A stretch of DNA of 64,000 bases from Streptomyces sp. V1I1 (lineage in GTDB: Bacteria > Actinomycetota > Actinomycetes > Streptomycetales > Streptomycetaceae), in NCBI RefSeq assembly GCF_030817355.1, contig NZ_JAUSZH010000001.1:4956001-5020000 (forward strand), in the 5' to 3' direction. A program made the translations under genes and the position numbers. The number at the start of each line of letters is the position of its first letter. The stretch's first letter is position 1. Shown in pieces: positions 1 to 10,138 of the stretch. The notes under the pieces were generated by a model. It did no database searches. It saw only the letters and a program-made list of their open reading frames with translations, and was not told the DNA's origin.

Positions 1-1
1 C

Positions 2-682
2 GGCGGCGGCGACGGCGGCCAGAGCGACTTCCCCGGCAAGGAGGTCGGCGTCACCTTCGAGTGCAAGTCGCCGGGACCGGCGAGCATCAACTCCAAGGTG
101 ACCATCAACGCCAAGAAGAACGGCGGGAGTTACGACCTCGTCGTCAAGACCGCCAAGGGCGTCATGAACAGCCCGGCCGCGCTCCCCGCGGGCGCCCTCA
201 AGCCGTCCATGGCGGTCCTTCTCGGCGGCGCCGACAAGGGCACCGTCCCCGTCACAGGCCCTGCCAACAAGGATCCGCTGGAGCAGGGGAAGCCGGTGGA
301 CCTGCCCGACATGGCCGGGACGTACAAGCCGGGCGCCAGCGGCAAGTCGACGCTCAGCCCCGGGACCCTGACGATCGACGTCACCCTGGGCGGCCAGAAG
401 ATCAGCATCCCGTGCACGGTCAAGGGCAAGGCGGAGGCCTCCCTCGAACTCGACACGGCGGCCCAGCCGGGCGGTGCGAGCGGCGGCGGCAGCGCGGGCG
501 GCAGCTCCGGCGGCGGCACGGCGAGCGGCGGGAGTTCGAACACCGGCGGCGGCCTGGCCCAGACGGGAGCCGAGGACAACGGCGCCCTGCGCGCACTCGC
601 CCTGGTCGCCGGCACGGTGATCCTGCTGGGCGGCGCGGTGTTCACGTTCACCCCGTGGCGCCGGCTGCGCGGCACGCGCTAG
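2..682 (+). CDS. C-terminal part of a sortase-anchored secreted protein (5' end outside window)
   Basis: The reading frame is already open at the window edge, so the signal peptide and N-terminus are missing. The visible part is a small beta-rich extracellular domain of about 150 residues with two cysteines, in ECKSP and IPCTV, that could form a disulfide. A Gly/Ser-rich linker follows. The C-terminus is a cell-wall sorting signal: LAQTG at 554-568, a hydrophobic segment (ALALVAGTVILLGGAVF) and a basic tail (RRLRGTR). LAxTG is the motif used by class E sortases of Streptomyces, so the protein is probably linked to peptidoglycan. The domain family is not recognised. It is convergent with the peptide transporter and shares the terminator at 697-736. 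Confidence 0.8.
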   Translation, partial: GGGDGGQSDFPGKEVGVTFECKSPGPASINSKVTINAKKNGGSYDLVVKTAKGVMNSPAALPAGALKPSMAVLLGGADKGTVPVTGPANKDPLEQGKPVDLPDMAGTYKPGASGKSTLSPGTLTIDVTLGGQKISIPCTVKGKAEASLELDTAAQPGGASGGGSAGGSSGGGTASGGSSNTGGGLAQTGAEDNGALRALALVAGTVILLGGAVFTFTPWRRLRGTR

Positions 683-696
683 CGGGCCCGGCACGG

Positions 697-736
697 CGAA
701 GGGCCGTCGCACCGAATCCGGTGCGACGGCCCTTCG
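697..736. terminator. Bidirectional terminator between convergent genes
   Basis: A perfect 18-bp inverted repeat (697-714 and 719-736) with a 4-nt loop lies between the stop of the sorting-signal gene and the stop of the convergent transporter gene. It should terminate both. Confidence 0.85.
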
Positions 737-753
737 TATGAGCAGGAGCTACG

Positions 754-2274
<1,521 letters not shown>

Positions 2275-2738
2275 GGTCGATCCTTGCTTGATCGGGACGC
2301 GGCGCTTTGTGAGCGGTACGCGCCCGGTGGGGGGTTGGCCGGCACCGGCAAGGGACGCGTCCCGCCCCACGCCTGAGGGGTTCGCTCCGGTACGTCGGAG
2401 ACGGGGGGACTGTCCGCACCGGATCCACGCCCCGCGCGCCATCGCGCTCGGGGCCCGGCCCACAGGTCATTCACTGTCTTCGAGACTGGCGAGCCAACCT
2501 CGCGCAGCAAAGAGACCCTTGGCGCGTGTCGCGTGCCAAAGGTCCCGTGTAGTGCTACAGGCGTCGCATCACCATACGACATGACACTGCGGCATATGGA
2601 AGGACTTGAGATATGGATCACAGGCGTTCCTGGAACTACCTGCCCTGAATCGAAGGTCGTAGTCATGATCGCATCCCACACCCACAGGGCTTGACGATCA
2701 CGCACCGACGCGTACGTCTTGCGGTCTACCATCACCCC
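2275..2738. other. Non-coding divergent region between transporter and response regulator
   Basis: 464 bases without a supported gene. An imperfect inverted repeat (CCTTGGC at 2517-2523, GCCAAAGG at 2535-2542) lies about 245 bases upstream of the transporter start and could be a regulator site. The far end contains the leaderless promoter of the response regulator. Nothing else is recognisable. Confidence 0.5.
2727..2738 (+). promoter_or_regulatory. Probable leaderless -10 of the response regulator
   Basis: TACCAT (2727-2732) matches the TAnnnT -10 consensus and ends six bases before the ATG at 2739. No Shine-Dalgarno sequence is present. This is the geometry of a leaderless mRNA. No convincing -35 box is visible. 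Confidence 0.45.
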
Positions 2739-3416
2739 ATGACCCGTGTACTGCTCGCCGAGGACGACGCTTCCATCTCGGAGCCGCTGGCCCGCGCCTT
2801 GCGCCGGGAGGGTTACGAGGTCGAGGTCCGGGAGGACGGTCCGACCGCGCTCGACGCCGGACTTGCCGGTGGCGTCGACCTGGTGGTGCTCGACCTCGGG
2901 CTGCCCGGCATGGACGGCCTGGAGGTCGCCCGGCGGCTGCGTGCCGAAGGCCACACGATCCCGATCCTGGTGCTGACCGCCCGCGCGGACGAGGTCGACA
3001 CCGTGGTCGGCCTGGACGCCGGCGCGGACGACTACGTCACCAAGCCGTTCCGCCTCGCCGAACTCCTCGCCCGGGTGCGGGCCCTGCTCCGGCGCGGCGC
3101 CACCGAGCCCGTCCCGGCGCCTTCCACCCATGGCGTACGGATCGACGTAGAGTCGCACCGGGCCTGGATGGGCGACGAGGAGCTGCAGCTCACGGCGAAG
3201 GAGTTCGACCTGCTGCGGGTGCTGGTCCGGGACGCGGGCCGGGTGGTCACGCGCGACCAGCTGATGCGCGAGGTCTGGGACACGACCTGGTGGTCGTCGA
3301 CCAAGACGCTGGACATGCACATCTCGTGGCTGCGCAAGAAACTGGGCGACGACGCGGCGAACCCGAGGTACATCGCGACGGTACGGGGCGTCGGCTTCCG
3401 CTTCGAGAAGAGCTAG
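2739..3416 (+). CDS. OmpR/PhoB-family response regulator
   Basis: 225 residues. The N-terminal receiver domain (about 1-115) has the acidic pocket D9/D10, phosphoacceptor D52 (VLDLGLPGMDG), T80 and K102 (DDYVTKPF). The C-terminal winged-helix DNA-binding domain (about 130-222) has the usual LTAKEFDLLRVL and TVRGVGFRF elements. The start is placed at MTRVLLAEDD because the receiver domain begins there, and the promoter suggests leaderless translation. The partner kinase lies 60 bases downstream, so the two form a two-component operon. The inducing signal and target genes are unknown; the divergent peptide transporter is a possible but unproven target. Confidence 0.92.
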   Translation: MTRVLLAEDDASISEPLARALRREGYEVEVREDGPTALDAGLAGGVDLVVLDLGLPGMDGLEVARRLRAEGHTIPILVLTARADEVDTVVGLDAGADDYVTKPFRLAELLARVRALLRRGATEPVPAPSTHGVRIDVESHRAWMGDEELQLTAKEFDLLRVLVRDAGRVVTRDQLMREVWDTTWWSSTKTLDMHISWLRKKLGDDAANPRYIATVRGVGFRFEKS

Positions 3417-3476
3417 CAGGGGTACGGGCCGGGTCCCGCACGCCCTCGTAACATCGCGTTCCGCCCGGAGGGCACA

Positions 3477-4787
3477 TTGCGCCGCCGTCTGATCAACTCC
3501 ACGCTCGCCGTCGTGCTGGTCGTCATCGCCGTCTTCGGCGTCTCCCTCGTCCTCGTCGAGACCCGCACCATCAGCAGCAGCGCCCAGGAGAGCGTGGACT
3601 CCGAGGCCCTGCGCCTCGTCAGCATCGTCGACAGCCGGCTCATCGGCGGCGAGCCTGTCAACCCCGACATCCTCGCCGAGCAGAGCGGCGCCAAGCGGTA
3701 CGCCCTGATCGAGATCCCCGGCCGCGCCCCCATCGAGATCGGCGAGCGCCCCACCGGCAGCGTCATCCGAGGCACCGCGGAGGGCGAGCGCGACGAGACC
3801 GTCACCGTCGAGGAACCCCGCTCCTCCGTGACCCGCGAGGTCGGCCGGAGCCTGCTGATCATCGGCGGGGTCGCCCTGCTCGCGGTCATCGCCGCCGTTC
3901 TGCTCGCCGTACGCCAGGCGAACCGCCTCGGCTCCCCGCTCACTGACCTCGCCGAGACCGCCGAACGCCTCGGCTCGGGCGACCCGCGCCCCCGCCACAA
4001 GCGCTACGGCGTCCCCGAGCTCGACCGGGTCGCCGACGTCCTCGACGCCAGCGCCGAGCGCATCGCCCGGATGCTCACCGCCGAGCGCCGGCTCGCCGCG
4101 GACGCCTCGCACCAGCTCCGTACGCCGCTGACCGCGCTCTCCATGCGGCTGGAGGAGATCACCGTCACCGATGACCTGGAGACGGTGAAGGAGGAGGCCA
4201 GCATCGCACTGGCCCAGGTGGAGCGGCTCACCGACGTGGTGGAGCGGCTGCTCACCAACTCCCGTGACCCGCGCACCGGTTCGGCCGTCACCTTCGATCT
4301 GGACGAGGTCGTCAAGCAGCAGCTGGAGGAGTGGCGGCCGGCCTACCGCAGCGCGGGCCGGGCCATCGTCTGCTCGGGACGGCAGGGCATGCGGGCCGTC
4401 GGCACCCCGGGCGCGGTCGCCCAGGTGCTCGCCGCGCTGATCGAGAACTCCCTCATGCACGGCGGCGGCACGGTGGCCGTGCGCACCCGCGCCACCGGCA
4501 ATCAGGCCGTGGTCGAGGTGACCGACGAGGGCCCCGGCGTACCGGCCGACCTCGGCGCGCGGATCTTCGAGCGGACCATCAGCGGCCGCAACTCCACCGG
4601 CATCGGACTGGCCGTGGCCCGCGATCTGGCGGAGGCGGACGGCGGCCGTCTTGAGCTGCTCCAGCAGCATCCGCCGGTCTTCGCGCTGTTCCTGAGCCGG
4701 GTGGTGCGCAGCCGCAAGGACCAATTTCGCAAAGACCACCTGCGCAAGGGCGACCCGCACAAGGACGACCCGCCCACAGTCAGGTAG
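3477..4787 (+). CDS. Membrane sensor histidine kinase
   Basis: 436 residues starting at TTG with a GGAGGG ribosome site (3467-3472) just upstream. Two transmembrane segments (about 9-27 and 124-143) flank an extracytoplasmic sensor domain of about 95 residues. A HAMP-like linker follows, then the dimerisation/phosphoacceptor helix with H212 in SHQLRTP, and a HATPase domain with N-box LIENSLMHGG, DEGPGVP and a G2-like GIGLAV. The C-terminus is a Lys/Arg/Asp-rich tail with repeated RKD motifs, and the last codons run into short tandem repeats. It should phosphorylate the regulator encoded immediately upstream. The ligand is unknown. Confidence 0.92.
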   Translation: MRRRLINSTLAVVLVVIAVFGVSLVLVETRTISSSAQESVDSEALRLVSIVDSRLIGGEPVNPDILAEQSGAKRYALIEIPGRAPIEIGERPTGSVIRGTAEGERDETVTVEEPRSSVTREVGRSLLIIGGVALLAVIAAVLLAVRQANRLGSPLTDLAETAERLGSGDPRPRHKRYGVPELDRVADVLDASAERIARMLTAERRLAADASHQLRTPLTALSMRLEEITVTDDLETVKEEASIALAQVERLTDVVERLLTNSRDPRTGSAVTFDLDEVVKQQLEEWRPAYRSAGRAIVCSGRQGMRAVGTPGAVAQVLAALIENSLMHGGGTVAVRTRATGNQAVVEVTDEGPGVPADLGARIFERTISGRNSTGIGLAVARDLAEADGGRLELLQQHPPVFALFLSRVVRSRKDQFRKDHLRKGDPHKDDPPTVR

Positions 4788-4850
4788 TCAGCCGCCAGGT
4801 AGTCAGCCGCGGACTTGGCCGGCCGCAGACTTGGTCAGCCGCGGACCTTG
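4781..4850. repeat. Short tandem repeats spanning the 3' ends of two convergent genes
   Basis: CAGGTAGTCAGCCGC occurs twice in tandem (4781-4795, 4796-4810). It is followed by two related units ending in CAGCCGC or GGCCGC. Both the kinase stop (4785-4787) and the GtrA stop (4835-4837 on the other strand) fall inside the repeat tract, which probably arose by replication slippage. Confidence 0.7.
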
Positions 4851-5341
4851 TCGGGCTGCGGCCGCCGCTGCCCCAGGAACGACTCCGCAGTCTGCACGGC
4901 CTCGCGCCCCGGCAGCGCCCGGAACACCCAGGTGCGGTACGACCAGAAGCGGAACAGCGTCGCGATGCCGATGCCGAGGAACTTGAAGATGTTGCTCTGC
5001 AGCGGACTGTCCCAGCCGAAGCCGTACGTCGCGGCGTACAGCACCCCGCTCTGGATCACGAGACCGACGAGGCTGAACAGGAAGAAGAGCGTCAGCTCCT
5101 TGGTCCTGCGGCTCTTGTCGCGGTCCCGGTAGGTGAAGTACCGGAAGCCCAGATAGTTGAAGCCGATCGCGACAACCGTGGCGATGATGCTCGCCCGCAC
5201 GACAGGGATGTCCGTGAGATGCCGTACGAGGTTGAAGACTCCCAGGTCCACCAGGAGTCCCACGCCACCCACTGCGCCGAACTTCGCGAACTCGCGAGCC
5301 AGCTGCTCGAGCCGCACGCGCAGTGCGCTTCGTTCACTCAT
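4835..5341 (-). CDS. GtrA-family small membrane protein
   Basis: 168 residues with four predicted transmembrane helices. It has the family pattern FGAVGGVGLLVDLGVFNL near the start and NYLGFRYFTYRD in the middle. GtrA-family proteins are proposed to move polyprenyl-linked sugars across the membrane or assist glycosyltransferases in envelope polysaccharide synthesis. An upstream in-frame ATG (5386) exists, but MSERSALRV is chosen because the conserved region starts shortly after it. The gene is divergent from purK, the same arrangement as in mycobacteria from memory. It fits the envelope theme of the window; its exact substrate is unknown. Confidence 0.82.
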   Translation of the reverse strand: MSERSALRVRLEQLAREFAKFGAVGGVGLLVDLGVFNLVRHLTDIPVVRASIIATVVAIGFNYLGFRYFTYRDRDKSRRTKELTLFFLFSLVGLVIQSGVLYAATYGFGWDSPLQSNIFKFLGIGIATLFRFWSYRTWVFRALPGREAVQTAESFLGQRRPQPDKVRG

Positions 5342-5508
5342 GGTGATCGCTAGCCCCGTTCGAGTCGGTGTCGTCGACCCAGCCATGCTATCCAGCACCC
5401 CCCGGCTCCCGCCTTTCGGACGGCCGCGATGGTGTGGCGAGGCTGTGACAAGGCAGACGGTACCCGGGTCCGGGACCACGGGCGGCAGGGACGTCCCGGG
5501 GCGGCGGA

Positions 5509-5520
5509 TACCCTAGGAGG
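5509..5520 (+). promoter_or_regulatory. Probable leaderless promoter of purK
   Basis: TACCCT at 5509-5514 ends six bases before the GTG start. AGGAGG at 5515-5520 directly abuts the GTG, which is too close to act as a normal ribosome site. The -10 spacing instead suggests that transcription begins at the start codon. Confidence 0.5.
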
Positions 5521-6660
5521 GTGACGTTCCCGGTAGTCGGCATGGTCGGCGGCGGTCAGCTCGCCCGTATGACCCACGAGGCGGGTATCCCCCTCGGCAT
5601 CAGATTCAAGCTCCTCAGTGACACCCCGCAGGACTCCGCGGCCCAGGTGGTCAGCGATGTCGTCGTCGGCGACTATCGCGACCTGGACACGCTGCGTGAG
5701 TTCGCGCGGGGCTGCGATGTGATCACTTTCGATCACGAGCACGTCCCGATCGAGCACCTGCGGGCCCTGGAGGCCGACGGGATCCCCGTCCGGCCGGGGC
5801 CCGACGCCCTGGTGCACGCGCAGGACAAGGGCGTGATGCGCGCCAAGCTCGACGAGCTCGGCGCACCCTGCCCGCGCCACCGCATCGTGGCGGACCCCGC
5901 CGATGTGTCGGCGTTCGCCGACGAGGTCGGAGGCTTCCCGGTCATCCTCAAGACGGTGCGCGGCGGCTACGACGGCAAGGGCGTCTGGTTCGTCCGTACG
6001 CAAGAGGACGCCGAGGCCCCCTTCAAGGCCGGCGTCCCCGTCCTCGCCGAGGAGAAGGTCGACTTCACCCGCGAGCTGGCGGCGAACATCGTCCGCTCCC
6101 CGCACGGCCAGGCCGTCGCCTACCCCGTCGTCGAGTCCCGGCAGGTCGACGGCGTCTGCGACACGGTGATCGCGCCCGCGCCCGGTCTGGACGAGGAGCT
6201 GGCCGGCCAGGCCCAGGAGCTCGCCCTGCGGATCGCGAAGGAGCTCGGCGTCGTCGGCCATCTCGCGGTCGAGCTGTTCGAGACGACCGACGGCCGCATC
6301 CTGGTCAACGAGCTCGCCATGCGCCCGCACAACTCCGGCCACTGGACCCAGGACGGCGCGATCACCTCGCAGTTCGCCAACCATGTCCGTGCCGTTCTCG
6401 ACCTCCCGCTCGGCGACCCGCGCCCGCGCGGCACCTGGACGGTCATGGCGAACGTCCTCGGCGGGGACTACCCCGACATGTATCAGGCGTATCTGCACTG
6501 CATGGCCCGCGACCCCCAGCTCAAGATCCACATGTACGGCAAGGACGTGAAGCCCGGCCGCAAGGTCGGCCATGTCAACACTTACGGCGACGACCTGGAG
6601 GACGTGCTGGAGCGCGCCCGTCACGCCGCCGGCTATCTGCGAGGGACGATCGTTGAGTAA
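5521..6660 (+). CDS. purK: N5-carboxyaminoimidazole ribonucleotide synthase PurK
   Basis: ATP-dependent carboxylation of 5-aminoimidazole ribonucleotide by bicarbonate to N5-CAIR in purine biosynthesis. The 379-residue protein has the PurK N-terminus ([13 protein letters not shown]) and an ATP-grasp fold with a glycine loop ([13 protein letters not shown]). It also has [11 protein letters not shown] and the late metal/ATP-binding [17 protein letters not shown] at 5521 is used because it gives the family N-terminus; an in-frame ATG seven codons later would remove part of the first strand. The downstream purE overlaps it by eight bases, so the two reactions are translationally coupled. Confidence 0.95.
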   Translation: MTFPVVGMVGGGQLARMTHEAGIPLGIRFKLLSDTPQDSAAQVVSDVVVGDYRDLDTLREFARGCDVITFDHEHVPIEHLRALEADGIPVRPGPDALVHAQDKGVMRAKLDELGAPCPRHRIVADPADVSAFADEVGGFPVILKTVRGGYDGKGVWFVRTQEDAEAPFKAGVPVLAEEKVDFTRELAANIVRSPHGQAVAYPVVESRQVDGVCDTVIAPAPGLDEELAGQAQELALRIAKELGVVGHLAVELFETTDGRILVNELAMRPHNSGHWTQDGAITSQFANHVRAVLDLPLGDPRPRGTWTVMANVLGGDYPDMYQAYLHCMARDPQLKIHMYGKDVKPGRKVGHVNTYGDDLEDVLERARHAAGYLRGTIVE

Positions 6661-7177
6661 CCCACTGGTCGGCATCGTCATGGGCTCGGACTCCGACTGG
6701 CCCGTCATGGAGGCCGCGGCGCAGGCCCTCGACGAGTTCGAGATCCGGTACGAGGTCGATGTCGTCTCCGCGCACCGGATGCCACGCGAAATGATCGCGT
6801 ACGGAGAGGAGGCCGCGGACCGCGGTCTCAAGGCGATCATCGCGGGCGCCGGGGGAGCGGCCCATCTGCCGGGCATGCTCGCATCCGTCACCCCGCTCCC
6901 GGTCATCGGCGTCCCGGTACCGCTGAAGTACCTCGACGGGATGGACTCGCTGCTGTCCATCGTGCAGATGCCGGCGGGCGTGCCGGTCGCCACGGTCTCG
7001 GTCGCCGGAGCCCGTAACGCGGGCCTGCTCGCGGCCCGCATCCTGGCCACGCAGGACAATGAACTCCTCGCCCGTATGCGGGAGTTCCAGCAGGAGCTGA
7101 ACGACCAGGCGACGGAGAAGGGCAAGCGGCTGCGTACGAAGGTCGAGGGTGCGGCGGCCTTCGGTTTCGGGAAGTAA
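6653..7177 (+). CDS. purE: N5-carboxyaminoimidazole ribonucleotide mutase PurE
   Basis: Moves the carboxyl group of N5-CAIR to give CAIR, the step after PurK. The 174-residue protein is class I Pur[10 protein letters not shown] binds the substrate phosphate, SAHRMP contains the catalytic histidine, and [10 protein letters not shown] follows. The TTG start at 6653 has GAGGG (6641-6645) seven bases upstream and overlaps the end of purK by eight bases. Starts further upstream would read through purK in another frame and are rejected. The operon order purK-purE is usual for actinobacteria. Confidence 0.95.
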   Translation: MSNPLVGIVMGSDSDWPVMEAAAQALDEFEIRYEVDVVSAHRMPREMIAYGEEAADRGLKAIIAGAGGAAHLPGMLASVTPLPVIGVPVPLKYLDGMDSLLSIVQMPAGVPVATVSVAGARNAGLLAARILATQDNELLARMREFQQELNDQATEKGKRLRTKVEGAAAFGFGK

Positions 7178-7184
7178 CACCGCC

Positions 7185-8369
7185 ATGGACTTTCTCAGCC
7201 GGGCACGGGAACTCCTCGCCGAACACCCAGTCGTCGACGGGCACAACGACCTGCCGTGGGCGCTTCGCGAACACGTCCGCTACGACCTGAACCGTATGGA
7301 CATCGCCGCCGACCAGAGAGGCCGGCTGCACACGGACATCCCGCGGCTGCGCGCCGGCGGGGTCGGCGCGCAGTTCTGGTCCGTGTACGTACGCAGCGAC
7401 ATGGCCGGGGACGACGCGGTCAGCGCGACCCTGGAGCAGGTCGACGGGGTGCGCCAGCTGCTGGAGCGCTACCCGGCCGACCTGGCCGCCGCACTGACGG
7501 CGGACGACATGGAGAAGGCGCGCGGCGAGGGCCGGATCGCCTCGCTCATGGGCGCCGAGGGCGGGCACTCCATCAACAACTCGCTCGCCACGCTGCGGGC
7601 GCTGTACGCGCTGGGCGTGCGCTATATGACGCTCACCCACAACGACAACGTCCCGTGGGCGGACTCGGCGACCGATGCTCCCGGGGTCGGCGGCCTCTCG
7701 GACTTCGGTCACGAGGTCGTACGGGAGATGAACCGCACCGGCATGCTGGTCGACCTCTCCCACGTGGCCGCGTCCACGATGCGCGACGCGCTCGCCACGT
7801 CGGCCGCCCCGGTCGTCTTCTCGCACTCCTCGTCCCGGGCGATCTGCGACCACGTACGCAACATCCCCGACGATGTGCTGGCGCTGCTGCCCGCGAACGG
7901 CGGCGTCGCGATGGTCACCTTCGTGCCGAAGTTCATCCTCCCGCAGGCCGTCGCCTGGACCCAGGCGGCCGACGAGAACATGCAGACGCACGGCTTCCAC
8001 CCCCTGGACACGACGCCGGACGCGATGCGGATCCACGCGGCCTTCGAGGAGGCGCACCCCCGCCCGGTGGCCACCGTCGCGACGGTGGCGGACCACCTCG
8101 ACCATATGCGCGAGGTCGCCGGCGTCGACCACATCGGCATCGGCGGCGACTTCGACGGCACCGCCTTCACCCCCGCCGGCCTGGACGACGTCGCGGGCTA
8201 TCCCAACCTGATCGCGGAGCTGCTGCAGCGCGGCTGGTCGGCCTCCGAACTGGCGAAGCTCACCTGGCAGAACGCGGTGCGCACGCTGCGCGCGGCGGAG
8301 GACGTCGCCCGCGATCTGCAGACGCAGCGGGGCCCGTCGAACGTGACGATCGGGCAGCTCGACGGCTGA
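7185..8369 (+). CDS. M19-family (renal dipeptidase-like) zinc dipeptidase
   Basis: 394 residues. Members of peptidase family M19 hydrolyse dipeptides, including those with a C-terminal D-residue, using two zinc ions. All expected metal ligands are visible: H20 and D22 in DGHNDLPW, the bridging glutamate in MGAEGGHS, a histidine in VDLSHVA, a histidine in [10 protein letters not shown], and the aspartate in GIGGDFDG. It begins eight bases after purE and is probably cotranscribed. No signal peptide is present, so it should be cytoplasmic. A diverged paralogue follows directly downstream. The physiological substrate is unknown. Confidence 0.9.
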   Translation: MDFLSRARELLAEHPVVDGHNDLPWALREHVRYDLNRMDIAADQRGRLHTDIPRLRAGGVGAQFWSVYVRSDMAGDDAVSATLEQVDGVRQLLERYPADLAAALTADDMEKARGEGRIASLMGAEGGHSINNSLATLRALYALGVRYMTLTHNDNVPWADSATDAPGVGGLSDFGHEVVREMNRTGMLVDLSHVAASTMRDALATSAAPVVFSHSSSRAICDHVRNIPDDVLALLPANGGVAMVTFVPKFILPQAVAWTQAADENMQTHGFHPLDTTPDAMRIHAAFEEAHPRPVATVATVADHLDHMREVAGVDHIGIGGDFDGTAFTPAGLDDVAGYPNLIAELLQRGWSASELAKLTWQNAVRTLRAAEDVARDLQTQRGPSNVTIGQLDG

Positions 8370-8514
8370 GTGCGGTCCGCTCGACGGCTGAGTGCGGTGC
8401 GGGGGTCCGGGGTCAGGCCTCGTACCCCGAACGCACCAACCCACCGTGAACCCTCGGCGCTCCCGTGCCACGGTGGCTCTACGGCACGGTCGTTCGAAGC
8501 TCGGAGCACCCGCC

Positions 8515-9642
8515 ATGGCAGATCTGCAGGACGAACCCCAAACCGCCACCGCCGCGGTCGGCAACTTCGGCGACTTCGGCGCCCTCGACGATCTCGGTGA
8601 CCTCGACTCCCTGGCGCTGCCCCGCGCCGGGGCGTCGGCCGAGCCGGTCGAGCCGGTCGAGCCGGTCGCCGGGAGCCTGGAGCGGGCACGGGAACTACTT
8701 GCCGTGCACCCGATAGCCGACGGGTTCAGCGGTCTGGCCCAGGCGCTCAGGGGCACCCCGTCGCACGACATCGAACACGGCGAGCGGACGCTGGAGACGG
8801 ACATACCCCGGCTGCGGGACGGCGGCGTCGGCGCGCAGTTCTGGTCTCTGCATGCGCCGTCCGAGATCACCGGTGACGGCGCGCTGACCGTGACGATGGA
8901 GCAGCTCGACCTGGTCCGCTCGCTGGTGGCCGGCTATCCCGAAAGCATGCGCCTGGCGCTGAGCGTCGACGACCTCGCCGACGCACGCAACTGCGGCCGC
9001 ATAGCCGTGCTGCTCGGCCCGGTGGCCGGCCCGGCCCTGGGCGACTCGCTCGGCACGCTGCGCGCGTACCACGCCTTGGGCGTCCGCAGCCTGACCCTCG
9101 CGGGCACTCGCTGGACCCAGCGCACCGGCCTGACCTCCTTCGGCCATGAGGTCGTCCGCGAGATGAACCGCCTGGGCATCGTCGTCGACCTCTCCGGCTG
9201 CACGCCCGAGACGATGCACCGGGCGCTGAAGGTGGCCCAGGCGCCGGTCGTCATCTCGCACCACCCGGAGCGGGTCCCGGACGACGTACTGCGCCAGCTC
9301 CGCGCCAACCGCGGCGTCTGCATGGTCCCTTGCACGGCCGCCACCCTCCGCGAAACGGCGGACCACCTGGACCACGTCCGCGACGCGGTCGGCCCGGAGT
9401 CGGTAGCCCTCACCGGCGCCTACGACACGGGCGCCCAACACGCCCCCGACCTGGCAGACGTGTCCTGCTTCCCCCGCCTGATCGCCGAACTCCTGGACCG
9501 CTCCTGGCCCGAACCGGACATCGAGGCGCTGACATGGGGGAACGTATACCGGGTCGTGAGGGACACGGATTTCGTGGCCAGGGCGATGCAGGACCGCAGG
9601 TCGGCGTCGACAGCACGGGTGACGACGCTGGACGACGCGTAG
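8515..9642 (+). CDS. Diverged M19-family paralogue, probable pseudoenzyme
   Basis: 375 residues, clearly homologous to the preceding dipeptidase over the barrel. It has an extra N-terminal segment of about 57 residues that is acidic and contains EPVEPVEPV. The catalytic sites have changed: DGHND is DGFSG, the GAEGG glutamate site is GPVAG, VDLSH is VDLSG and GGDFDG is TGAYDT. Only the SH of VVISHH remains. At least four of five metal ligands are therefore absent and hydrolase activity is unlikely. The reading frame is intact and GC codon bias is normal, so it seems selected rather than decaying. ATG at 8515 has GGAG upstream. A regulatory or binding role is possible; none is shown. Confidence 0.82.
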   Translation: MADLQDEPQTATAAVGNFGDFGALDDLGDLDSLALPRAGASAEPVEPVEPVAGSLERARELLAVHPIADGFSGLAQALRGTPSHDIEHGERTLETDIPRLRDGGVGAQFWSLHAPSEITGDGALTVTMEQLDLVRSLVAGYPESMRLALSVDDLADARNCGRIAVLLGPVAGPALGDSLGTLRAYHALGVRSLTLAGTRWTQRTGLTSFGHEVVREMNRLGIVVDLSGCTPETMHRALKVAQAPVVISHHPERVPDDVLRQLRANRGVCMVPCTAATLRETADHLDHVRDAVGPESVALTGAYDTGAQHAPDLADVSCFPRLIAELLDRSWPEPDIEALTWGNVYRVVRDTDFVARAMQDRRSASTARVTTLDDA

Positions 9643-9687
9643 GGGCTTGGGGGCCGGGCCCCGCTTTGTCCGCGCTGAGCGCGCCGC

Positions 9688-10050
9688 TCAGTTCGCGCAG
9701 AGGCAGAACGGATGCCCCGCCGGGTCCGCGTACACCCGCCAGGACCGGCCCCTGTCGTCCGCGTCCAGCGGCCTCGCGCCCAGTGCCAGCGCCTCCTTCT
9801 CCGCCGCATCCAGGTCGTCCACCATCAGGTCCAGGTGGAACTGCTGCGAGGCGTCGGGTGCCGGCCACTTCGGCGGTACGAAGTCCGGTGCCGCCTGGAA
9901 CGCCAGCGGGGCGCCCGGTGCTCCCGTCAGGGAGACCCAGCCGTCGCCGTCAGTCTCGATGTCACCGCCCAGGAGCCCGGCGTAGAAGCGGCCGAGCGCG
10001 ACAGGGTCGGGACAGTCCAGCACCACAGTGCCCAGCGTGGCGATGGCCAT
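9688..10050 (-). CDS. VOC-superfamily (glyoxalase-like) protein
   Basis: 120 residues forming one vicinal-oxygen-chelate module with two beta-alpha-beta-beta-beta halves: LGTVVLDCPDPVALGRFYAGLLG at the start, then HLDLMVDDLDAAEKEALALGA, and the closing YADPAGHPFCLC. Candidate metal ligands are the His of FHLDL and the end of the last strand. VOC proteins include dioxygenases, glyoxalases and antibiotic-binding proteins, and the reaction cannot be assigned here. The start has a good ribosome site (GAGGAG, six bases upstream). It is divergent from the CGNR protein across a short operator-like region. Confidence 0.85.
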   Translation of the reverse strand: MAIATLGTVVLDCPDPVALGRFYAGLLGGDIETDGDGWVSLTGAPGAPLAFQAAPDFVPPKWPAPDASQQFHLDLMVDDLDAAEKEALALGARPLDADDRGRSWRVYADPAGHPFCLCAN

Positions 10051-10068
10051 GGTCTGCTCCTCTGTTTG

Positions 10069-10138
10069 AGTTACCGGTACAACGGCGTAACCAGTAACGG
10101 TTACCCCATGCTCCCGCACCAGAGGTAACGTCGCAACC
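10069..10138. promoter_or_regulatory. Operator-like GTTACC/GGTAAC cluster and leaderless promoter
   Basis: The 88-bp gap between the divergent VOC and CGNR genes contains the interrupted palindrome GTAACC-AGTAAC-GGTTAC (10087-10104). A second GTTACCGGTAC element lies at about 10069. TAACGT (10126-10131) then ends seven bases before the CGNR ATG and fits a leaderless -10. The clustered related sites suggest a dimeric repressor controlling one or both genes. Confidence 0.5.
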
